Origin: Thalassospira profundimaris
GTDB lineage: Bacteria; Pseudomonadota; Alphaproteobacteria; Rhodospirillales; Thalassospiraceae
NCBI RefSeq assembly: GCF_003326755.1
Contig: NZ_JPWH01000023.1
Span: forward strand, 1-64,000
DNA: 64,000 nucleotides
Direction of reading: 5' to 3'
Part shown: positions 8,133-19,316 of the stretch, piece after piece
Layout of the letters: each line of letters starts with the position of its first letter
Position numbering within the stretch: position 1 is the first letter of the stretch
Notes under the pieces: generated by a model
What the model saw: only the letters and a program-made list of their open reading frames with translations
The model's database searches: none
What the model was told of the DNA's origin: nothing
Program-made: the position numbers and the translations under genes

Positions 8133-9050
8133 ATGACGGATATCAGACATTTTCTGGATATCGAGGGCATGTCTGCCGAGGCATTGCACGATATCCTTTC
8201 ATTGGGAGACAATGAAAAGGCGGGCAAGGCCCCCTTTGGTGCCAAACCGCTGGCCGGTAAAACCCTGGCGCTGATTTTTGAAAAACCCTCGACGCGAACC
8301 CGCGTGTCGTTTGAAGTGGGCATGCGCCAGTTGGGCGGTGATGTGGTGGTGCTTGATGCCGCCAGCAGCCAGCTTGGCCGGGGCGAAACCATTGCCGATA
8401 CCGCGCGTGTTCTCTCGCGCTATGTCGATGCCATTATGATTCGCACCACCGATGAATCCAAATTGCTGGAACTGGCGGAATATGCCACCGTTCCGGTGAT
8501 CAACGGGTTGACCGATCAAAGCCATCCCTGCCAGATCATGGCGGATCTGATGACGGTGCGCGAACATAAAGGCAAGCTGGAAGGGCTTAAATTTGCCTGG
8601 GTTGGCGATGGCAACAATGTTTCGACATCGATGATTCATGCGACGTCGAAATTTGGCTTCTCGCTCGATATGGCCTGCCCGGTGGGCTTTCGCCCGCAAC
8701 AGGGCCTGATCGAGGCCGCCAATGCCGCCGGTGGCAAAGTCCGCCTGGCTGAATTTGACGATGCCCTTTCGGGTGCTGATGTGGTTGTGACCGATTGCTG
8801 GGTATCGATGGGCGACAAGGATGCCGATGCCCGCATGAAGGCCCTGGCCCCCTATCAGGTCAATGCCGCCGCAATGGCAAAGGCCAACAAGGATGCGCTG
8901 TTCATGCACTGCCTGCCCGCCCACCGTAACGAAGAAGTCACCGACGAGGTGATTGACGGGCCGCAGTCGGTTGTTTTTGATGAAGCCGAAAATCGCCTGC
9001 ATGCGCAGAAAGGCATTCTGCTATACTGTTTTAATGGCTTGCCTGCATAA
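8133..9050 (+). CDS. argF: Ornithine carbamoyltransferase
   Basis: A 305-residue cytoplasmic enzyme that joins carbamoyl phosphate and ornithine to form citrulline. The carbamoyl-phosphate loop FEKPSTRTRVSFEVG, the HPCQIMADLMT segment, the ornithine-binding VTDCWVSMGD, and the catalytic loop FMHCLPAHRNEEVTDEV are all intact. AAGGAA lies just before the start. It is the second gene of an argD-argF unit and is closed by the hairpin at 9080-9103. Confidence 0.97.
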   Translation: MTDIRHFLDIEGMSAEALHDILSLGDNEKAGKAPFGAKPLAGKTLALIFEKPSTRTRVSFEVGMRQLGGDVVVLDAASSQLGRGETIADTARVLSRYVDAIMIRTTDESKLLELAEYATVPVINGLTDQSHPCQIMADLMTVREHKGKLEGLKFAWVGDGNNVSTSMIHATSKFGFSLDMACPVGFRPQQGLIEAANAAGGKVRLAEFDDALSGADVVVTDCWVSMGDKDADARMKALAPYQVNAAAMAKANKDALFMHCLPAHRNEEVTDEVIDGPQSVVFDEAENRLHAQKGILLYCFNGLPA

Positions 9051-9079
9051 AATTTCTGCCTAGATTAGGGCCAGATTTT

Positions 9080-9103
9080 GGGGCGAACAGCAATGTTCGC
9101 CCC
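9080..9103 (+). terminator. Terminator after argF
   Basis: A perfect 9-bp stem (GGGGCGAAC and its complement) with a six-base loop, then TTT. It separates argF from hslO. Confidence 0.75.
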
Positions 9104-9144
9104 TTTGGCATTTGAAATGAACTTTCAACCATCGGAAGCTGATC

Positions 9145-10125
9145 ATGCAAGTTGCTGTCGATTTTTGTCAGCCCTTTACGCTGGAACATTCCAATATCCG
9201 GGGCCGCTTTACGCGCCTGGGGCCGACAGTGCAAACCATTGTCGGGCAACATAATTATCCGCCGCTGGCAAATGACCTGCTGGCTGAAATCATTGCGCTG
9301 GCGGTTTTGCTGTCTTCGGCCCTGAAATATGACGGGCTGTTTACGCTGCAAACATCGTCAGACGGGCCGATCAGCATGCTGGTGGTCGATGTGGATAGCG
9401 ATGGCAATGTCCGTGCCTGCCTGCGGGTGGATGAAGACCGCCTGAACGCCATGATTGCGGCCGAAGAGGGCGGCGAGGATGCCCTGCGCGGCAACGTGCA
9501 CAAGCTGATGGGGCATGGTCATATCGCTTTCACGGTTGATCAGGGCGATGATCATGAACGTTATCAGGGCATTGTTTCGCTGGAAGGGGAAACCCTGTCG
9601 GAATGTGCGGAAGCGTATTTTCGCCAGTCCGAACAGCTTGAAACCGCGTTCAAGATCGAGGTGCATCGTGGTGAAACCGACCGTGACTGGTGGGTGGGCG
9701 GCATGTTTGTCCAGCGTTTGCCTGGCAGTGCGTCGGGCGATGCCCTCACCCCGGAACAGGATGCCGAATGGCAGGATAACTGGCGGCGCGCCAAAATATT
9801 GATGGACAGTGCCACCGAAAATGAACTGGTCGATATTTCCCTGGGCGCGCATGATTTGATCTGGCGGTTGTTCCATGACGAAGAACCGCGTGTGTTTGAA
9901 CAAAACCAGTTGCAGTTCAAATGCCGCTGTTCGCGCCAGAAAATCGAAGGGGCGCTGGCGGCCTATCCACTCGATGAATTGCTGGCCATGCGCGAGGCGC
10001 ACACCGGCGAGGTTGGCGTAACCTGTCAGTTCTGCAATACGCATTACGGCTTTAACGAGGCTGATTTGCGGTTTCTCAAGGCGGGCGACGCCACAGCGGA
10101 TGATGCGGCAACGGACGGAGCCTGA
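9145..10125 (+). CDS. hslO: Redox-regulated chaperone Hsp33
   Basis: A 326-residue cytoplasmic holdase chaperone, switched on by oxidation. The N-terminal folded domain (about residues 1-200) is followed by the redox switch. That switch has CRCS near residue 259 and CQFCNTHYGF near residue 298, which is the CxC plus CxxC zinc centre of the family. The long linker between them fits the known unfolding mechanism. It directly follows argF, an order found in other alphaproteobacteria. A terminator lies at 10206-10233. Confidence 0.95.
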   Translation: MQVAVDFCQPFTLEHSNIRGRFTRLGPTVQTIVGQHNYPPLANDLLAEIIALAVLLSSALKYDGLFTLQTSSDGPISMLVVDVDSDGNVRACLRVDEDRLNAMIAAEEGGEDALRGNVHKLMGHGHIAFTVDQGDDHERYQGIVSLEGETLSECAEAYFRQSEQLETAFKIEVHRGETDRDWWVGGMFVQRLPGSASGDALTPEQDAEWQDNWRRAKILMDSATENELVDISLGAHDLIWRLFHDEEPRVFEQNQLQFKCRCSRQKIEGALAAYPLDELLAMREAHTGEVGVTCQFCNTHYGFNEADLRFLKAGDATADDAATDGA

Positions 10126-10205
10126 AATCCGATAAGCCTTTGATGTGGCTAAGGTCGTCACAGGCTTGCCTTAATCCTTGTGCATCGTCACCATGACAGT
10201 TGGCA

Positions 10206-10233
10206 GAACCGGGGATCGTCCCCGGTTCCTTTT
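10206..10233 (+). terminator. Terminator after hslO
   Basis: A perfect 10-bp stem (arms 10206-10215 and 10219-10228) with a three-base loop is followed by CTTTT. Confidence 0.82.
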
Positions 10234-10262
10234 GTGATGATTATATTCGGGAGAACGGGGTC

Positions 10263-10859
10263 ATGATGGGGTTGTCTTTGCGTGGCGTCAGCCTGGCAGT
10301 GGCAGGGGGTATGGCACTATTGGTGGCGGCCTGTACAACGGCACCGGTGCAAACATTTCCGGATGTTACGTGGCGTCATCTTTCTCCGATTGAATTTTCG
10401 GCAGGGCCGATTGAAAAAGTTGCGGCTTATGGCGTGCCTGCCGCCAATGATTTGCAGCCCGATTTGCCTTTTAATCTGGGCCGTATGGCCATGAAATGGC
10501 CCGACGATCGCCTTGAAACGGCAGGGACCAGCGATATTTTACGCTATAGTGTTACCGATGCGTCTATCACGACCGAGGATTTGAAAACGACGGGCGGTAT
10601 CTCGGGCATGTTCACCGATGACCAGTCCCAGAAGGTGGATTTGAAGGTGGGGGCGAAACTGGAACTGCTTACCCAGGACGGTACCCAAAAAGCCGAGGTA
10701 TCCGCCGTTGTTGAACGTAGTCGCACGCTTTCGGAATCGATGTCGGTTGCGGAACGTGAAAAAGCGATTTATGACGAAACCGCTGCCCTGTTGATGGATC
10801 TGGATCGTGAACTTGATAAGCAGATCCATCAGAATATGGGACGTTATGTTTTGAATTAA
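10263..10859 (+). CDS. Putative lipoprotein of unknown function
   Basis: A 198-residue exported protein. The N-terminus is a lipoprotein signal: a short hydrophobic stretch ending in the lipobox LVAAC (Cys about residue 24). ATG 10263 was chosen because GGGAG lies about 11 bases upstream and the signal then begins properly; the longer frame from 10200 would put untypical residues in front. After the signal comes a soluble region with a charged helix (SMSVAEREKAIYDETAALLM) near the end. No domain is recognised. A short stem (10864-10885) follows the stop. Confidence 0.75.
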   Translation: MMGLSLRGVSLAVAGGMALLVAACTTAPVQTFPDVTWRHLSPIEFSAGPIEKVAAYGVPAANDLQPDLPFNLGRMAMKWPDDRLETAGTSDILRYSVTDASITTEDLKTTGGISGMFTDDQSQKVDLKVGAKLELLTQDGTQKAEVSAVVERSRTLSESMSVAEREKAIYDETAALLMDLDRELDKQIHQNMGRYVLN

Positions 10860-10963
10860 CCGGTCACGGGGCACATCGCCCGTGATATGCTGCCGTGCTG
10901 TGGATAGCCCTGTGATGCCAGGGGGATGCCTGATACCATTGCCGGCACAACGGGAACAGGTCG

Positions 10964-12076
10964 ATGATTGCGCTGCCCCTGCCATTTGTTGTTGCCCTGG
11001 TTTTGGGGATTTATGCCTTGCGGCTGTGCACGCGCTGGCGGATGGACCCGCGCGTGCGACGCCCGGTATTATTTGCCTTTTCCTGTGCGGTTCTGCTGTT
11101 GTCTGTCGGGTTGCGCTGGCAGTTCGACAGTGCTTTTTTCCGCTTCCTGCAACCGGTTGTGGCATCCATGTTGCCGGTTATTGCCTGGTTTTGTTTTGCC
11201 CGTTTTGATGGCCCGCTGATTACAGTGCCGCGCCTGGCGCTGCATGGCCTGTTTGTGGTGCTGGTTTTTCTGTGTTCGCTCACATGGCCCTATTGGCACC
11301 CGCCGATTGATTTTTTGCTCTGCGGGCAGTTTCTGGTTTATGGCGGGCTGCTGTTGCGTCGCGCGATTGCCGGGGACGCGTCGTTTTACGGGGATATTTG
11401 CATTGGCGATATCGGGGCGGCCCGCAAGATTGTCGCCGTGGTCGGAGGCATGCTGGTTCTGTCGGCCCTGATTGATGCCGCCATTGCCCTGGATTTTGCC
11501 TGGCAACGGGGCCTGCATGCCCGTGAAATTGTTGCCAGTGGCAATACGGTGATGCTGGCCCTTTGTGTGTTTTTGCTGGTGCGTCTTGGGAACTATGTCG
11601 CACCAGAGGATCAAACCGCGATGGTAACGGATCAGGTGTCGGTCCCTGTGCGACACCAGCAGCGCGTTGCCGAGGGGGAATCTGACCGGGAAATTGCGGC
11701 TGCGATTGACCAGGTGATGCAAAGCCGCAAGCTCTATCGTGATCCCGATTTGACACTGGACCGTCTGGCGCGCCGGGCGGTTATCCCGGCACGCACGATT
11801 TCACTGGCGATCAATCGTTATTACGGTCGCAATATTTCCTGCATTATTAATGAATATCGCATTGCCGAGGCGATGTATTTATTGGCCGATACCACCAAAA
11901 CCGTCACCGACATCCAGTTTGATTGCGGCTTTCACAGCAAATCAAACTTTAACCGGGAATTTCGCCGGGTGGCGGGCATGAGCCCGCGTGATTACCGCAG
12001 CCAAAATGCCAATATACCCGCCAGATGGATTACCCCGTTTAATGCCGGGCCAGAAACGCCAGAACCTGTTGCGTGA
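10964..12076 (+). CDS. AraC-family regulator with membrane-embedded N-terminus
   Basis: A 370-residue protein. The first ~215 residues are hydrophobic, with about six to seven membrane helices. A linker leads to a C-terminal AraC/XylS DNA-binding domain (about residues 245-350). In that domain DLTLDRLARRAVIPARTISLAINRYYG and IQFDCGFHSKSNFNREFRRVAGMSPRDYR mark the two helix-turn-helix units (residue ranges about 260-287 and 317-347). Such proteins probably sense a signal in the membrane. Its end overlaps the convergent hydrolase gene by 38 bases. Target genes are unknown. Confidence 0.88.
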   Translation: MIALPLPFVVALVLGIYALRLCTRWRMDPRVRRPVLFAFSCAVLLLSVGLRWQFDSAFFRFLQPVVASMLPVIAWFCFARFDGPLITVPRLALHGLFVVLVFLCSLTWPYWHPPIDFLLCGQFLVYGGLLLRRAIAGDASFYGDICIGDIGAARKIVAVVGGMLVLSALIDAAIALDFAWQRGLHAREIVASGNTVMLALCVFLLVRLGNYVAPEDQTAMVTDQVSVPVRHQQRVAEGESDREIAAAIDQVMQSRKLYRDPDLTLDRLARRAVIPARTISLAINRYYGRNISCIINEYRIAEAMYLLADTTKTVTDIQFDCGFHSKSNFNREFRRVAGMSPRDYRSQNANIPARWITPFNAGPETPEPVA

Positions 12077-13103
12077 TTTCCTGATGAATTTGCCGGCGGT
12101 CGCCCTTGAGGCCATCTTTGCAAATGATGCCATCGCCGGGTTTTTCGGCTTCAAGCAGGTTAATGGCGTTGGGCTTGCATGTTTGTAAAAAGCTGAAATG
12201 GGCGGCGTTTTCCTGCACGGTCAAGGTACGATATTTGGCCGGTAAATGATCAAACAGATAGCGTGATTCAAGCTTTGCCGGGAGTTTGGGATTGGGACTG
12301 CCTGCTGCGATGACCAGGGTTGGAATGGTGATGTGCGCGAGGCTATCGTTGCTAAAGCCGCGTGCCAGGCCAAGATCCAGCGAGATCACCCGTTTGATGC
12401 GCGGATCGCGTAAATCCTGTTTCAGTTTGCGACGATCCGTTGCGGTTTTGCCAACCGCAAAGTCGCGGACGACGTCGCAAGCGGCCAATTCGGGGTGATG
12501 CTGGCAATCTTGCGCCATTTTGTCGGCATCCATGCGCGCACCTGCCAGTTCCATAACGGTCCATCCGCCCAGTGAATGCCCGATGGCTGAAATGTCAGAC
12601 GTATCAATATGCGCACCCCATTGGGTATTCCGCTCCAGCGCGGTAATAAGGTGCGAAATATCGGCAGGGCGCTGCCACAAGCGGGCCCCTTTAACCGGTT
12701 CAAGGTCGCGGCTGGTGGTGCCGGGATGGTTGATGGCGGCGACAATATATCCGGCCTGAACCAGCGAAGTTGCCAGCCAGATCTGGTTGCGCCAGTTGCC
12801 GCCAAAACCGTGCGACAGCACAACAAGGGGATGCGGTGGCGCATCGGTGGCGGCATCCATAATGACTTCCTCGCCAACAAAGGCGGCATTATCCGCGATC
12901 AGGGTCGCTGCTGTGTGGCTTCCATTTTCGGTTGGATACCAGATTGCTCCCGATAGTGCCCGGCCCTGGTCACTGGCCGGAATTTCCAGTTTTTGAAACC
13001 CGGTTTTATGGCGGGGCTGGTCAGCGTGTGCCTGGGTGCAGGATAGGGCAGATATGCCCAGGATTAGCAGGGCGAGAAAAGGGATTTGGGAATGGTGTAA
13101 CAT
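12039..13103 (-). CDS. Exported alpha/beta hydrolase (dienelactone hydrolase/PAF-acetylhydrolase-like)
   Basis: About 354 residues. ATG 13103 gives a clear signal peptide (MLHHSQIPFLALLILGISAL, then CTQAHA), so the enzyme is likely periplasmic, or lipid-anchored if the Cys is used. The fold is alpha/beta hydrolase: LVVLSHGFGGNWRNQ forms the oxyanion region, AIGHSLGGWTVM holds the nucleophile Ser, and ENAAHFSFL holds the catalytic His. Several Cys pairs fit an exported protein. The substrate is unknown; an ester or lipid is likely. The longer frame from 13223 would add 40 residues that hide the signal peptide. Confidence 0.85.
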   Translation of the reverse strand: MLHHSQIPFLALLILGISALSCTQAHADQPRHKTGFQKLEIPASDQGRALSGAIWYPTENGSHTAATLIADNAAFVGEEVIMDAATDAPPHPLVVLSHGFGGNWRNQIWLATSLVQAGYIVAAINHPGTTSRDLEPVKGARLWQRPADISHLITALERNTQWGAHIDTSDISAIGHSLGGWTVMELAGARMDADKMAQDCQHHPELAACDVVRDFAVGKTATDRRKLKQDLRDPRIKRVISLDLGLARGFSNDSLAHITIPTLVIAAGSPNPKLPAKLESRYLFDHLPAKYRTLTVQENAAHFSFLQTCKPNAINLLEAEKPGDGIICKDGLKGDRRQIHQEITQQVLAFLARH

Positions 13104-13210
13104 AAAAGCAGGACCTTTGACTGGTGGAGGTGAAGTCCTTTTGTGCGCCAGACTGCCAGATTGCGCGTCCTTGATCGCGATCAAGGTCCTTTTGGGGGCG
13201 ATAAAAAGCA

Positions 13211-13246
13211 AAAAGGCGCACAAACCAGAACGGTCGTGCGCCTTTT
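13211..13246 (-). terminator. Terminator of the SulP-USP operon
   Basis: A perfect 11-bp inverted repeat (AAAAGGCGCAC at 13211-13221, complement at 13236-13246). On the minus strand it ends in a T-rich run. It lies 24 bases after the USP stop codon. Confidence 0.85.
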
Positions 13247-13270
13247 GCGGAAGTGTTCAGGGACTACGAA

Positions 13271-14125
13271 TTAGCGAAACAGCATCACCGGCACATGGCA
13301 GGACCGCACCATTTCGGTGGTGGTGCTGCCGATAATCAGGTTGCGAATGCGCGAATGTCCATAAGCCCCCATTACCAGAAGATCGAACTTGTCGTTTTCG
13401 ATGCGGGTTTTGATCACGGTTTCGGCATCGCCCTTTTCCGTGGCACTTTCGGCCTTGATCCCGGCACTATTCAGGATGGCAACCGCATCTTCCAGCGACT
13501 GGCGGGCATCTTTGTGAAGCTCGCCCGCTGCCAGAAGCAGGCAGGACAGGCCGCTAAACAGCTTGCTTTGCGCGATGTGATTAACGGCCTTCATCACACT
13601 GGGGCCGCCATCAAAGGCGATGACGAATTTTTCAATCGGTTTAAAGGCACGCGATGTGACCAGAACCGGTTTGGTTGCCCCGCGGACCACACGCTCCAGG
13701 TTCGACCCCAAATGGTTTTTGGCAAAATCGGCCGCTTCGCCGCGTTTGCCAATAATGATCAGATCGGCATCCTGCTCGAATTCCTCGATGGTTTCGATCA
13801 AATCGCCGTGGCGGAGTTTGGTATCGACCTCAATCGCACTGTGTTCGCGGATATGCTCGCTGGCCTCGGTCAGCAGCAAGCGGCCATGTTGCAGGGCCAG
13901 TTTGCTTTTTTGCGCATCAAGGTCGGCCAGTTCCTGCAACAGCGCACTGCGCGCGCCCAGTTTCAGGTTGCCGGAAAAATCGGCCTGTTCGCCTGTGGCA
14001 TGGCGGCGGCCGAGCACATGCACCAGCGATAACGACGCATCAATGCGCTCGGCAATCCAGGCGGCGTGGTCACACACGCTGTTGGAATAGATTGAACCGT
14101 CAATCAGGGCGATAAGCTTGGTCAT
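13271..14125 (-). CDS. Tandem universal stress protein
   Basis: A 284-residue cytoplasmic protein with two UspA domains. The first runs about residues 1-147, ending ADLIIIGKRGEAADFAKNHLGS. The second runs about residues 160-284, ending LLVMGAYGHSRIRNLIIGST. The second carries the ATP-binding G-x2-G-x9-G-S/T pattern (GAYGHSRIRNLIIGST); in the first the pattern is less regular. It lies 17 bases after a SulP anion carrier, a pairing seen in other proteobacteria, so it may modulate transport or respond to the same stress. A good ribosome site (AAGGACG) precedes it. Confidence 0.9.
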   Translation of the reverse strand: MTKLIALIDGSIYSNSVCDHAAWIAERIDASLSLVHVLGRRHATGEQADFSGNLKLGARSALLQELADLDAQKSKLALQHGRLLLTEASEHIREHSAIEVDTKLRHGDLIETIEEFEQDADLIIIGKRGEAADFAKNHLGSNLERVVRGATKPVLVTSRAFKPIEKFVIAFDGGPSVMKAVNHIAQSKLFSGLSCLLLAAGELHKDARQSLEDAVAILNSAGIKAESATEKGDAETVIKTRIENDKFDLLVMGAYGHSRIRNLIIGSTTTEMVRSCHVPVMLFR

Positions 14126-14142
14126 GATGGTTGCGTCCTTCC

Positions 14143-15633
14143 CTAGTGGCCTGCAAGGCGTTCAAACGCGCCTGGCTTGTCATGGATGGCAAGTTTGTCC
14201 ACGATTGTTTCGCTTGCTTCATTGAGGCCGATCAATTCAACCTCTGCCCCTTCGCGGCGGAATTTCATCACCACCATGTCCAGCGCCGAAACGCTGGAAA
14301 TATCCCAGATATGGGCGTGGGTGACATCGATAATGACTTTATCAAGGGCCTCGCGGAAGTCAAAAGCCCTGGAAAAACGTTCGACCGAGGCAAAGAAGAT
14401 TTGCCCTTCGACATGATAGGTGCGGGTGGCGCCATCAGCCGAAAGTTCGCTGCGCACCCGGAAGATTTGCGAGATTTTCCAGGCAAAGAAAATACCCGAC
14501 AGCAAAACACCGACCAGAACGCCAATCGCCAGGTTATGGGTCGCCACCACAACCACCACGGTTGCCAGCATCACGACGGAAGAGCTGCGCGGATGTGTTT
14601 TCAGGCTTTTGATCGAGGACCAGCTAAAAGTGCCGATCGAAACCATGATCATGATGGCAACCAGGGCGGCCATCGGAATGATGCGGACAAAATCGCCCAG
14701 AACCACCACCAGGATCAGCAGGAAGATACCCGCCAGCAGGGTGGAAAGGCGGGTACGACCACCCGATTTGATGTTGATCACCGACTGGCCGATCATGGCG
14801 CAACCGGCCATGCCGCCGATAAAACCGGTGAAAAAGTTGGCAATGCCCTGGCCGTAACATTCGCGAATACGGTTGGAGGATGTATCGGTTAAATCATCGA
14901 CGATGGAGGCCGTCATCAGCGATTCCAAAAGACCGACAGCAGCCACCCCGGCGGAATAGGGCAGAATGATCATCAAGGTATCGAGGTTGAACGGCACATT
15001 GGGAATGCCAAAGGCCGGGAAGGCATCGGGCAAGGCGCCCATATCGCCAACGGTATGGAAATCGGCATCAATGAACAGCGAGGCGGTGGTCAGCACGACA
15101 ATGGAGACCAGCGGCGAAGGAATGGCCTTGGTAAGGCGCGGGAACAGATAAATGATGGCAAGGCCCCCGGCCACCATCACATATGTCACCCAGGGCACAT
15201 TGATCAGTTCGGGCAACTGGGCCATGAAAATCAGGATCGCAAGCGCGTTGACAAAACCGGTCATCACGGATTTGGAGACAAACTGCATTAAATTGCCCAG
15301 CCGCAGCAGCCCTGCCAGCATTTGCAGGATACCGGCCAGCACCGTGGCGGCCAGCAGATAATCCAGCCCGTGTTCGCGCACAAGCGAGCCCATCAAAACG
15401 GCGGTAGCGGCAGTTGCGGCCGAAATCATGCCGGGGCGGCCGCCAAAAATGGCGGTAATCACGGCAATAGAGAATGACGCATACAGGCCAACCTTGGGGT
15501 CAACCCCGGCAATGATGGAAAAGGCGATGGCCTCGGGAATCAGGGCCAGACCCACAACCATTGCGGATAATACGTCATTGCGAATATTGCCCAGCCACTC
15601 GGCGCGCAATTTCGGAAGAAAATCGGTGTTCAC
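14143..15633 (-). CDS. SulP-family anion transporter with STAS domain
   Basis: A 496-residue inner-membrane carrier. About 10-14 hydrophobic segments (to about residue 390) include the SulP pattern [32 protein letters not shown] (residues about 23-54). The C-terminal cytoplasmic part (about residues 400-490) is a STAS domain, with [22 protein letters not shown]. The family moves sulfate, bicarbonate or other anions with sodium or protons. The substrate cannot be set from sequence; bicarbonate uptake (BicA-like) is one option. The start is GTG 15633, preceded by GGAG. First gene of a two-gene unit with the USP. Confidence 0.9.
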   Translation of the reverse strand: MNTDFLPKLRAEWLGNIRNDVLSAMVVGLALIPEAIAFSIIAGVDPKVGLYASFSIAVITAIFGGRPGMISAATAATAVLMGSLVREHGLDYLLAATVLAGILQMLAGLLRLGNLMQFVSKSVMTGFVNALAILIFMAQLPELINVPWVTYVMVAGGLAIIYLFPRLTKAIPSPLVSIVVLTTASLFIDADFHTVGDMGALPDAFPAFGIPNVPFNLDTLMIILPYSAGVAAVGLLESLMTASIVDDLTDTSSNRIRECYGQGIANFFTGFIGGMAGCAMIGQSVINIKSGGRTRLSTLLAGIFLLILVVVLGDFVRIIPMAALVAIMIMVSIGTFSWSSIKSLKTHPRSSSVVMLATVVVVVATHNLAIGVLVGVLLSGIFFAWKISQIFRVRSELSADGATRTYHVEGQIFFASVERFSRAFDFREALDKVIIDVTHAHIWDISSVSALDMVVMKFRREGAEVELIGLNEASETIVDKLAIHDKPGAFERLAGH

Positions 15634-15941
15634 AGGAATATCTCCAGTCGTCCCCCGCCCCGCGTCGATAAGCGCGGGTCGTCTTGTAACGGAATTTGCG
15701 AAAATCCGGAATGATCGGTTGATCAGGTGCCGTCATGCCCAGAACAGAAAAGGCGCCGGGCATAAACTTCCGTCGCACTTGCTGGGCAGTCATCAAACGG
15801 GCGGCATCCTACATCGAACCAAAATCCATAATTATTCAAATCACATGCTGCATCGCAGCGGCTTGTACCTACCCCAATTTCGCCCAAAACACAACCTTGC
15901 CGGCCTTTCCCTTGCCGGTGACAAGCATGAAACAGATATGA
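15634..15941. other. Intergenic region between the SulP operon and acs
   Basis: About 308 bases without a convincing gene. It should contain the promoter of the SulP-USP unit. A 76-codon minus-strand frame (15723-15953) is judged accidental because it runs into the terminator and has no family resemblance. Confidence 0.5.
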
Positions 15942-15974
15942 AAAGGGCGGCATCGCAAAACGATGCCGCCCTTT
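15942..15974 (-). terminator. Terminator of acs
   Basis: A perfect 14-bp inverted repeat (AAAGGGCGGCATCG and its complement) with a five-base loop. On the minus strand it is followed by TTTTC, 36 bases after the acs stop codon. Confidence 0.88.
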
Positions 15975-16009
15975 GTGAAAGGATGGTGAAACCGTGACGA
16001 AAACCGGGA

Positions 16010-17953
<1,944 letters not shown>

Positions 17954-18435
17954 TGTTAAGCCTCTTGTTCGTTTCCTGTTGTCTATGCGTTCACACCGCA
18001 TACCCGCCCGCAAAGACCAGGGTATGTGCACCGGTGTGAAAATTCGGTGCGGTTCAGTTTCCCGCCTGGCTGTGCCTGAAGGCTTTTCGGTGCGAAAAGC
18101 CGGTCAAACGAGACCTGTCGCGTGCGCCCTATGCTAGTGCGCAGAACATATTCAGGGAATACAACTTAAGACGGGGGCCGCAAGACAGCGAAGCTGCCTT
18201 AAGCTCGGGAATAAGATTGTGATGACGCCGTTTGGATGGACGCCAGGAGCGTTTTGCATCCGTTGGCGGTTGTTGTTTTTAAAAAGCCGCTTCCTGAATA
18301 GATGCTTGAAGCATAGTCATAATTTTCCGGTTTCGCCAGTGGCACAGGCAAAATTGGCATTATTTTCCTTTTCCTGTCGCAAATCGTATGTGCTCTGCGT
18401 TAAACCACAGATCGTCTCGTAAACAGGGTTTGATC
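17954..18435. other. Intergenic region upstream of acs and the racemase-like gene
   Basis: About 480 bases with no convincing gene between two divergent genes. It contains a perfect 9-bp hairpin (18081-18101, GGCTTTTCG with a three-base loop), which would lie in the acs leader on the minus strand. Between about 18166 and 18206 two CTTAAG sites flank a small stem. The promoters of acs and of the racemase-like gene should be here, but I cannot place them safely. Confidence 0.5.
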
Positions 18436-19227
18436 ATGATACCGGAACTTGTTGCGCCGGTTGCCGTATTTGATGCGGGAATCGGCAGTTATTCAATTGT
18501 TGCGAAGATTCGCGAAAAATGGCCGCAAAAGGATATCGTGTATTTTGCCGACCGCGCCAGTTTTCCCTATGGTCGCAAAAATGCGGCAGCGTTGCTGGCG
18601 GTCATGCGCCAGACCATTGATTATTTGAATGATTTTAACCCGTCGGGCATTGTTATTGCGTCCAATGCCCCCTCGATCATGGTGTTAAACGATGTGCAAG
18701 ACCTGACATCAACACCGGTGAGCGGGGTTTTGCCACCCGTGCAGGCCGCTATTGCGGCATCGGCGAGCGGGCATGTTGCGGTGATGGGGGTGGCATCGTT
18801 AATTGATAGCGACATGTTTGCACAGTTTGTGGCGCCATTTGCCGGGCAGGCGACGGTGACGGGCTTTAACGCATCGGGCGCGATTGACCATGTTGAAAAT
18901 GGTGATTTCCTGTTTAAACCTGATGAAACCCGCGCCACCGTTGAAAAACTGATGGCTGATATTTTGACCGTCGACCCGGAAATTGATGTGCTGACCCTTT
19001 CAAGCACCCATTTGCCGTGGCTGCGTCGATATTTCGAGGAAGCAGTCCCGAATTGCACCTTCCTGGACCCGGCTGATGACGTGGTAAATGCCCTTGATAT
19101 TGGCCCGATGGGCAAGGGCATTACCTATGGCGTGGCAACCGAAGCCCCCGGTTTTGAAATTGCCGAATTTGAAAAGATGTTGCGCCAGATCGGCGTGGAT
19201 TTGCCCATTCATAAAGCCGTCTTTTGA
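18436..19227 (+). CDS. Glutamate/aspartate racemase-like protein lacking both catalytic cysteines
   Basis: A 263-residue protein with the overall plan of glutamate racemase MurI: VAVFDAGIGSYSI for FDSGxGG, YFADRASFPYGRK for the YxxDxxxxPYG segment, then two catalytic loops. MurI needs Cys in CNTxS and in GCTHYP. Here the first loop reads IASNAPS, with Ser76 at the Cys position, and the second reads LSSTHLPWL, with Ser190. The Ser after FD is Ala14. The codons (TCC and AGC) are unambiguous, and the gene is otherwise intact, so this is a real substitution. A normal two-base racemase mechanism is not expected. It may act on another substrate or be regulatory. The start is ATG 18436, with AGGG upstream. 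Confidence 0.75.
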   Translation: MIPELVAPVAVFDAGIGSYSIVAKIREKWPQKDIVYFADRASFPYGRKNAAALLAVMRQTIDYLNDFNPSGIVIASNAPSIMVLNDVQDLTSTPVSGVLPPVQAAIAASASGHVAVMGVASLIDSDMFAQFVAPFAGQATVTGFNASGAIDHVENGDFLFKPDETRATVEKLMADILTVDPEIDVLTLSSTHLPWLRRYFEEAVPNCTFLDPADDVVNALDIGPMGKGITYGVATEAPGFEIAEFEKMLRQIGVDLPIHKAVF

Positions 19228-19236
19228 CGGCTTTAT
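19211..19236 (+). terminator. Hairpin overlapping the end of the racemase-like gene
   Basis: A perfect 11-bp stem (ATAAAGCCGTC and complement) with a TTTT loop. The stop codon TGA (19225-19227) lies inside it. The right arm ends in CTTTAT, but no long T run follows. Confidence 0.65.
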
Positions 19237-19316
19237 CGGCCCTGCTGTTTGCGTGGCTGGATTTATAAGAACAAAACAGATACAACCGAATTGTCCTGTA
19301 ATCAGATGGTGTGAAT

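Noticed and set aside
15723..15953. Minus-strand open frame of 76 codons between acs and the SulP gene
   Set aside because: It begins within the acs terminator area, has many scattered Cys and Gly without pattern, and no ribosome site.
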